Positions 12,975-16,441 of a stretch of 16,441 nucleotides of DNA are shown here, one piece after another. Each line of letters starts with the position of its first letter. Positions within the stretch are counted from its first letter, which is position 1. Under the pieces are notes generated by a model that worked only from the letters and a program-made list of their open reading frames with translations, did no database searches and had not been told where the DNA came from. Source of the DNA: Halarchaeoplasma sp046498385 (GTDB lineage Archaea; Thermoplasmatota; Thermoplasmata; Halarchaeoplasmatales; Halarchaeoplasmataceae). Position numbers and translations under genes: made by a program. The stretch lies in the NCBI GenBank assembly GCA_046498385.1, contig JAWOAU010000009.1, positions 1-16,441 on the forward strand. The letters are read 5' to 3'.

Positions 12975-13409
12975 TTAAATATCGAGCTGAGAGGGATGTT
13001 TTGATTCCATGTTATATCTTTTTAAAAAATCTTTAGTTTTATCCTTTAGGTGATGATCATCAGCAGACCAGATTATATCACAGCCATGATTGATGGCACT
13101 TGCTACATGCAATGCATCACCAGCATAAAGGTTCAACTCAATTTCTACTTCTTTTGCTAGGAAAATAACATCATTAACATTAACATTTTTCAAGGCACCT
13201 ATGTCGTAGAAATCATGTAAATTTTGGAAGGAATCTTCTATTTCATCTTTTGGAAAATTACTTTTTACTAAAGCTCTGACAGTTTCAAGAAGTCCATAAT
13301 ATGACATCACAAATTCAGTATCAAAGTTGATAACTCTGTCACGGATTCTTAGCGCTTCCTCACTAAAATCCTCTTCCTTTTTAAACCACTTTACAACCAC
13401 ACTTGCATC
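12975..13409 (-). CDS. vapC: VapC-like PIN-domain ribonuclease toxin, start in wrong frame
   Basis: PIN-domain toxin that cleaves RNA. The frame reads YLDASVVVKWFKKEE with the first catalytic Asp, then GLLETVRALVK (Glu), YAGDALHVASAI (Asp) and IIWSADDHHL (Asp), giving an intact acidic site and a normal length of ~145 residues. The standard in-frame start, GTG at 13400, would delete the catalytic LDAS segment. A GTG at 13420, immediately after the antitoxin TAA and preceded by GAGAGG, is the expected start but is out of frame by one base: it reads V-N-T-stop. One missing base between 13420 and 13410 would give MNT-(x)-LDAS. Either a sequence error, or the toxin is inactivated. Confidence 0.8.
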   Translation of the reverse strand, partial: DASVVVKWFKKEEDFSEEALRIRDRVINFDTEFVMSYYGLLETVRALVKSNFPKDEIEDSFQNLHDFYDIGALKNVNVNDVIFLAKEVEIELNLYAGDALHVASAINHGCDIIWSADDHHLKDKTKDFLKRYNMESKHPSQLDI

Positions 13410-13420
13410 TAAGTATTCAC

Positions 13421-13663
13421 TTATGCGTCTTCCTCTCGCCTTGAATCAAGTAGAGCTTTTGTCAAATCTCCTTCACCGTAATTCTCTTCTGCTATCTTAT
13501 CGATTTTCTCTGCAATCTTCATTGCTTTGTATCTACGGATCAGAAGTCTAATCCCTTCGTTAACAGCTTCCGTTCTATTCCTAAATATCCCATGATCTAC
13601 TAGGGAATCTATTTCATCTACGAGTGTGTTAGATGTTCTTATATTGAGTTGTGAGCTTGCCAT
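13421..13663 (-). CDS. vapB: VapB-like ribbon-helix-helix antitoxin
   Basis: An 80-residue protein with SSQLNIRTSNTLVDEIDSLV and FRNRTEAVNEGIRLLIRRY, a ribbon-helix-helix DNA-binding domain, then a helical tail (KIAEKIDKIAEENYGEG) for toxin binding. ATG at 13663 with AAGGTG about 8 nt upstream. It stands immediately ahead of the PIN gene, as in vapBC modules. A perfect palindrome over its promoter is the likely autoregulatory operator. It is unrelated in sequence to the other RHH antitoxin beyond the fold. Confidence 0.82.
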   Translation of the reverse strand: MASSQLNIRTSNTLVDEIDSLVDHGIFRNRTEAVNEGIRLLIRRYKAMKIAEKIDKIAEENYGEGDLTKALLDSRREEDA

Positions 13664-13679
13664 TTTACAGCACCTTGTA

Positions 13680-13705
13680 TTACATATGTAAAATCGATAT
13701 TTATA
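13680..13705. promoter_or_regulatory. vapBC promoter with 12-bp palindrome
   Basis: The minus strand has TATAAATAT (13705-13697), a good TATA box 33 nt before the vapB ATG. TTACATATGTAA (13680-13691) is a perfect 12-bp palindrome just downstream, near the expected transcription start, and is a likely VapB operator. Confidence 0.55.
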
Positions 13706-13774
13706 CTTGACGGTCTAAGTAAGCAAATTCTCTTTTCTCGAAGCAAGACCCCTATTGAGCCTACACAATAATTT

Positions 13775-13927
13775 CGCATAACGGACTGGGGTATGATGCG
13801 ACGCCGATAGGCGCAAGGATTCGCTTGGTCGAATCCGCAGAGTTGTTTGAGCGTAGCGAAAACAATTTCGTATATACCCCTAGTTATACGCTCACGGTAG
13901 TGACGAGATTTTTAAGGATTAAAAATC
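13775..13927. repeat. Second copy of the structured repeat, with extra arms
   Basis: CGCATAAC...GGGGTAT (13775-13794) pairs imperfectly with TATACCCC...GTTATACG (13873-13890). Inside are perfect hairpins CGCC-GATA-GGCG (13802-13813) and GGATTCG-CTTGGT-CGAATCC (13817-13836) and a TTGTTT/AAACAA stem (13843-13865). After it come TCAC-GGTA-GTGA (13892-13903) and GATTTTTAA-GGA-TTAAAAATC (13907-13927). It shares CAATTTCGTATATAC, the AGTTAT block, the short hairpin and the GGA-loop hairpin with 12866-12926. Outer core boxes like those of the first copy are not clear (GTTAATT at the right is imperfect). No gene is seen from 13706 to 14053. Confidence 0.6.
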
Positions 13928-14015
13928 GAAGCGTTCGCATCGTGTTAATTTTTTAAATGCTTATTTTTTTAAAGAGAACCCCCTCAATTAGGTTTTTACG
14001 AAGTTCCAGAAAAAC

Positions 14016-14026
14016 TTATATGTATA
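14016..14026 (+). promoter_or_regulatory. TATA box of the restriction-modification operon
   Basis: TTATATGTATA ends 27 nt before the methyltransferase ATG at 14054, consistent with a leaderless archaeal transcript; no Shine-Dalgarno precedes the ATG. Confidence 0.5.
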
Positions 14027-14053
14027 ACGCTACCATTACTAAATTGATTATAG

Positions 14054-15001
14054 ATGGAAGCAACTGCAACTTCGGAAGAGAAAATTGAAAAAGAGCATTA
14101 TTCGGAAGGAAAAAATGTTACGAAACCACTTGATATAGGTTATACTCGTATTTGCGACTGCAAAGGATCTAATATAAATTGTATGACTGCTAAAGAATGG
14201 GTAAAGGCCCAGATAGGAGTTTGGGAATTTTATTATGAAAAACGGGATGTTCGAGACAAAGAAAAACATCCTGCAGCATATCCAATATCTCTTTCATCTA
14301 AAGTTATAAAATTATTTACACATGAAGGTGAATTGGTCGTCGATCCATTTGTGGGAAGTGGAACAACACTTGTTTCTGCTCAGGATTTGAACAGAAACGC
14401 AGTTGGTTTTGATATCAATGAAGATTTCATAAAACTATGTGAATCTAGATTAGAGCAGTCAAGATTAACGGATCACACTAGAGAAAAAACAGAACAACTA
14501 GCAATCGAAGACGACGCAAGGAACGCTTACAAATATTTCAAAGATGAGCAAATTTCATTGTTAGTAACTTCTCCACCATATTCCAATTTATTAAACAGGA
14601 AGAGGAAAAATAAAAGCAGAAGGGGAAAGGAGAGAAAAAACGATCAATATATGAAAGTAGAACAATATAGCCAGAAAGAAAATGACTTAGGTATATTAAG
14701 CATAGAAAATTTCTCCGAAGCGATGGAGGAAATTTATGAAAAATTATTGCCCAAAATAAAGATAAAAGGTCATAATGTTATAAATGTCGCAGATATGTGG
14801 TGGAATAATAAAAGGATACCAATTCATATCTATGTAATCGATGCGATGGAAAATGCTGGATATGAATTAAGAAATACGATTATTTGGGATAGAACGAACA
14901 TTGTTAATAATGTTGGAATCTTCGGGTGGCCATCAAATTATATCACGATGGGGACTACATTTGAATATATCCTTGATTTCTGGAGGCCTCCTGATGAGTA
15001 G
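14054..15001 (+). CDS. DNA methyltransferase (N4-cytosine/N6-adenine type) of an R-M system
   Basis: SAM-dependent amino-methyltransferase, 315 residues. The SAM-binding motif DPFVGSGTT (97-105) precedes the catalytic motif TSPPY (172-176), and NVADMWWNNKRIPIH, IIWDR and EYILDFWRP follow. SPPY favours N4-cytosine, although N6-adenine is possible. The order FxGxG before SPPY, with the region before DPF (KHPAAYPISLSSKVIKLF) resembling the segment that usually ends beta-class enzymes, suggests a circularly permuted arrangement. N-terminal ~30 residues are charged and low in hydrophobics. It overlaps the following gene by 8 nt. It protects the host genome from the neighbouring nuclease. Confidence 0.88.
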   Translation: MEATATSEEKIEKEHYSEGKNVTKPLDIGYTRICDCKGSNINCMTAKEWVKAQIGVWEFYYEKRDVRDKEKHPAAYPISLSSKVIKLFTHEGELVVDPFVGSGTTLVSAQDLNRNAVGFDINEDFIKLCESRLEQSRLTDHTREKTEQLAIEDDARNAYKYFKDEQISLLVTSPPYSNLLNRKRKNKSRRGKERKNDQYMKVEQYSQKENDLGILSIENFSEAMEEIYEKLLPKIKIKGHNVINVADMWWNNKRIPIHIYVIDAMENAGYELRNTIIWDRTNIVNNVGIFGWPSNYITMGTTFEYILDFWRPPDE

Positions 15002-16076
15002 AGTTCAGGAACTAAGGGATGAAGAGGATATAGAAATAATTGAAAGGACCTTAAAAAATCCGTTTGATAAAACATATTGGTTCTCTCGAATGTTAATCCA
15101 GTCTGATAGATATGGGGGAGTTGGAACAAAAAGCGATCTAATGATACAAAGTGCTGAAGTAATTACTGAGATGTATTCTAGAAAAGACGGTATAGATATT
15201 GAAACAGCGAAGGAAACAGTATTTGACCTGATTATTGGATCAAGGACAAAGGGAACAAAAATAAGAAAAGAAGCAGAGCAATTATGTCGCGATTTAAATC
15301 CAATGATTGAGGGCTGGGATGATCTATTGATACTAGGTCTAACAATGAAACACGTCATTACTCCGATAAGCAAAATGTTAGATGAAATTCCAAGTAGTGA
15401 TGTAGAAATAGCCAAACCCATTGCTAAGGCGTATCTGGATAAATACGGAGAAAAAGGATTGGAAGATGTTATCGAGATATGGGACGACTTAGGCATGAAA
15501 GGTTGTATAAGTGTTGAAAGGGCCCAGATCGTAGAAGGTTTTGGTATTTTAAGAGAAATTTTGAGAAAAAAGGATTTCATCAAAAGCCAGGATGACATGG
15601 ATTATGTTTTAACTACTTTTGTCCAAGAATTCGAGAGGAGAGCGGGACAAAAAAGAAAAGGGAGAGGTGGTAGAAGTTTAGAAGATGTTACAGGATTTAT
15701 ACTAAATTATTTTGACGTAACCGATATAGAATTAGTTCCTGAACATATAAGAGCAAGTTTAGAAGTCGATAAATTAGTAGAATGTGCCGATGGTTGGCAT
15801 ATCGCTATTTCATGTAAAAGAACATTTAGAGAAAGATGGAAACAATCATTCACTGAAAATATGGATACATTAGATGAGAATAAGATCAAGGGTATATGGC
15901 ATCTTATTACATATGAAAGAGATTTATCAAGAAATAAAATAATCGAAATGGGAGAACATCGATGTATAATATATCTGCCTGATCATTCTGGATTGCTAAA
16001 AAGAGATGATGAAATAAAAAAATATGTAAGACCTATGAGTTCTTTTGTGGATGATATAAGAAAAGAGGTTGAATAA
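14994..16076 (+). CDS. Probable type II restriction endonuclease
   Basis: A 360-residue protein with a strong ribosome binding site, GGAGG at 14982-14986, 7 nt before ATG 14994; this start overlaps the methyltransferase stop and is preferred to the open frame running back to 14901. Residues ~1-200 are helical and may read the target. Residues ~230-330 hold a likely PD-(D/E)XK nuclease core: SLEVDKLVECADGWHIAISC followed by KRTFRERWKQSF, with Asp259 (or Asp266) and Cys274-Lys275 filling the metal/catalytic motif. The CKxTxRERWxQ pattern recalls EcoRII-like nucleases. Its function is inferred from this motif and from tight coupling to a DNA methyltransferase. Confidence 0.72.
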   Translation: MSRVQELRDEEDIEIIERTLKNPFDKTYWFSRMLIQSDRYGGVGTKSDLMIQSAEVITEMYSRKDGIDIETAKETVFDLIIGSRTKGTKIRKEAEQLCRDLNPMIEGWDDLLILGLTMKHVITPISKMLDEIPSSDVEIAKPIAKAYLDKYGEKGLEDVIEIWDDLGMKGCISVERAQIVEGFGILREILRKKDFIKSQDDMDYVLTTFVQEFERRAGQKRKGRGGRSLEDVTGFILNYFDVTDIELVPEHIRASLEVDKLVECADGWHIAISCKRTFRERWKQSFTENMDTLDENKIKGIWHLITYERDLSRNKIIEMGEHRCIIYLPDHSGLLKRDDEIKKYVRPMSSFVDDIRKEVE

Positions 16077-16085
16077 ACTTAGAAA

Positions 16086-16441
16086 CCCAAGTTTGACAGT
16101 AAGAGATAAAAGGTGCTCTTAGTTCCGTTCTTTTCATGCAAGTAAAACTAACATCCCTAAGAGCAAGACAGATTATGAAGAAAATAGAATGACTTCATTT
16201 TCTCCGAATAAATCATCACAAAATATGCACCATATACCATGTGAATCGTTATAAAACCGAACAACAATATATCTTTTCCGATTGGAACAATCGTAACCGT
16301 GCAGAAGTATTACGAACGGTTAGGATTGTTTGATATATTTAAAAAACATAAGAGCCGTGGTAGAGATATCAATGCCCTGGTTGAGGCATTGGTGAGCTAC
16401 AGGCTCACCGAGAACCAAAGCATTACGAAAGCTGCAGATTG
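16086..16441 (+). mobile_element. Insertion sequence copy 2, left part only
   Basis: Begins with the same CCCAAGTTTGACA as copy 1, 9 nt after the nuclease stop, in the same orientation, and runs off the window. Bases ~16240 to the end are close to identical to copy 1, but 16123-16235 have diverged strongly while keeping two hairpins: TGCTCTTAG/CTAAGAGCA (16114-16122/16157-16165) and AGAAAAT/ATTTTCT (16179-16185/16197-16203). Copies 1 and 2 enclose the toxin-antitoxin and restriction-modification genes. Confidence 0.88.
16299..16441 (+). CDS. Transposase of IS copy 2, 3' cut by the window
   Basis: Starts at GTG 16299 with the same QKYYERLGLFDIF opening as copy 1 and the same TATA-like AATATATC ahead. 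Visible differences from copy 1 are few, e.g. FGKHKSRG becomes FKKHKSRG, with several synonymous changes. About 47 codons are visible, covering only the N-terminal DNA-binding part. Confidence 0.85.
   Translation, partial: MQKYYERLGLFDIFKKHKSRGRDINALVEALVSYRLTENQSITKAAD

Noticed and set aside
12831..13927. CRISPR array
   Set aside because: Only two non-identical structured repeats separated by genes; no regular spacers and no cas genes.

Overview
The window is almost certainly archaeal, probably a euryarchaeon, with moderately AT-rich DNA. The reasons are: a full tryptophan operon with GGAGGT-type ribosome binding sites and several GTG/TTG starts; TATA-like boxes about 25-35 nt before start codons, with apparently leaderless genes; ribbon-helix-helix/PIN toxin-antitoxin pairs; and a single KDO8P-synthase-like DAHP synthase. 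I cannot name the lineage. The first ~435 bases do not belong to this genome: they are two GC-rich pieces of bacterial TonB-dependent receptor gene joined in opposite orientations, most likely a cloning, amplification or assembly chimera.

From ~434 to ~8520 (all minus strand) lies an aromatic amino acid operon, transcribed trpE-trpG-trpD-trpC-trpF-trpB-trpA-wHTH gene-DAHP synthase-tyrA (cut by the chimera). Genes overlap by 4-20 nt or are nearly abutting. The promoter at 8476-8506 has a TATA box with an adjacent inverted repeat (TGTAC-N6-GTACA) resembling the TGTACA boxes of archaeal TrpY. The winged-helix gene between trpA and the DAHP synthase gene is a candidate regulator. trpE appears to have a one-base frameshift near its 5' end. 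TrpC and TrpF each carry an unexpected residue at a family catalytic position.

From 8516 to 9135 are the remains of two decayed genes, a methyltransferase C-terminus fused to a GNAT acetyltransferase fragment. Next come a GrpB-family gene and a HIT-family gene in a small operon (9136-10175), with an insertion sequence sitting 30 nt upstream of the HIT start.

From 10205 to the end is an accessory block. An IS4-superfamily/IS1634-like element (10205-11918) and the start of a second copy in the same orientation (16086-end) bracket ~4.2 kb. That interval holds two RHH/PIN toxin-antitoxin modules (12015-12778 and 12975-13663) and a two-gene restriction-modification system (14054-16076), so it looks like a composite transposon loaded with addiction and defence genes. 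Two related, highly structured intergenic repeats (12831-12948 and 13775-13927) flank the second toxin-antitoxin module. The first has terminal sequences GCCCAAC and GTTGGGC, which fit the integron attC core consensus exactly. An integron-like cassette origin for this module is the most interesting hypothesis in the window. No integrase is present here.
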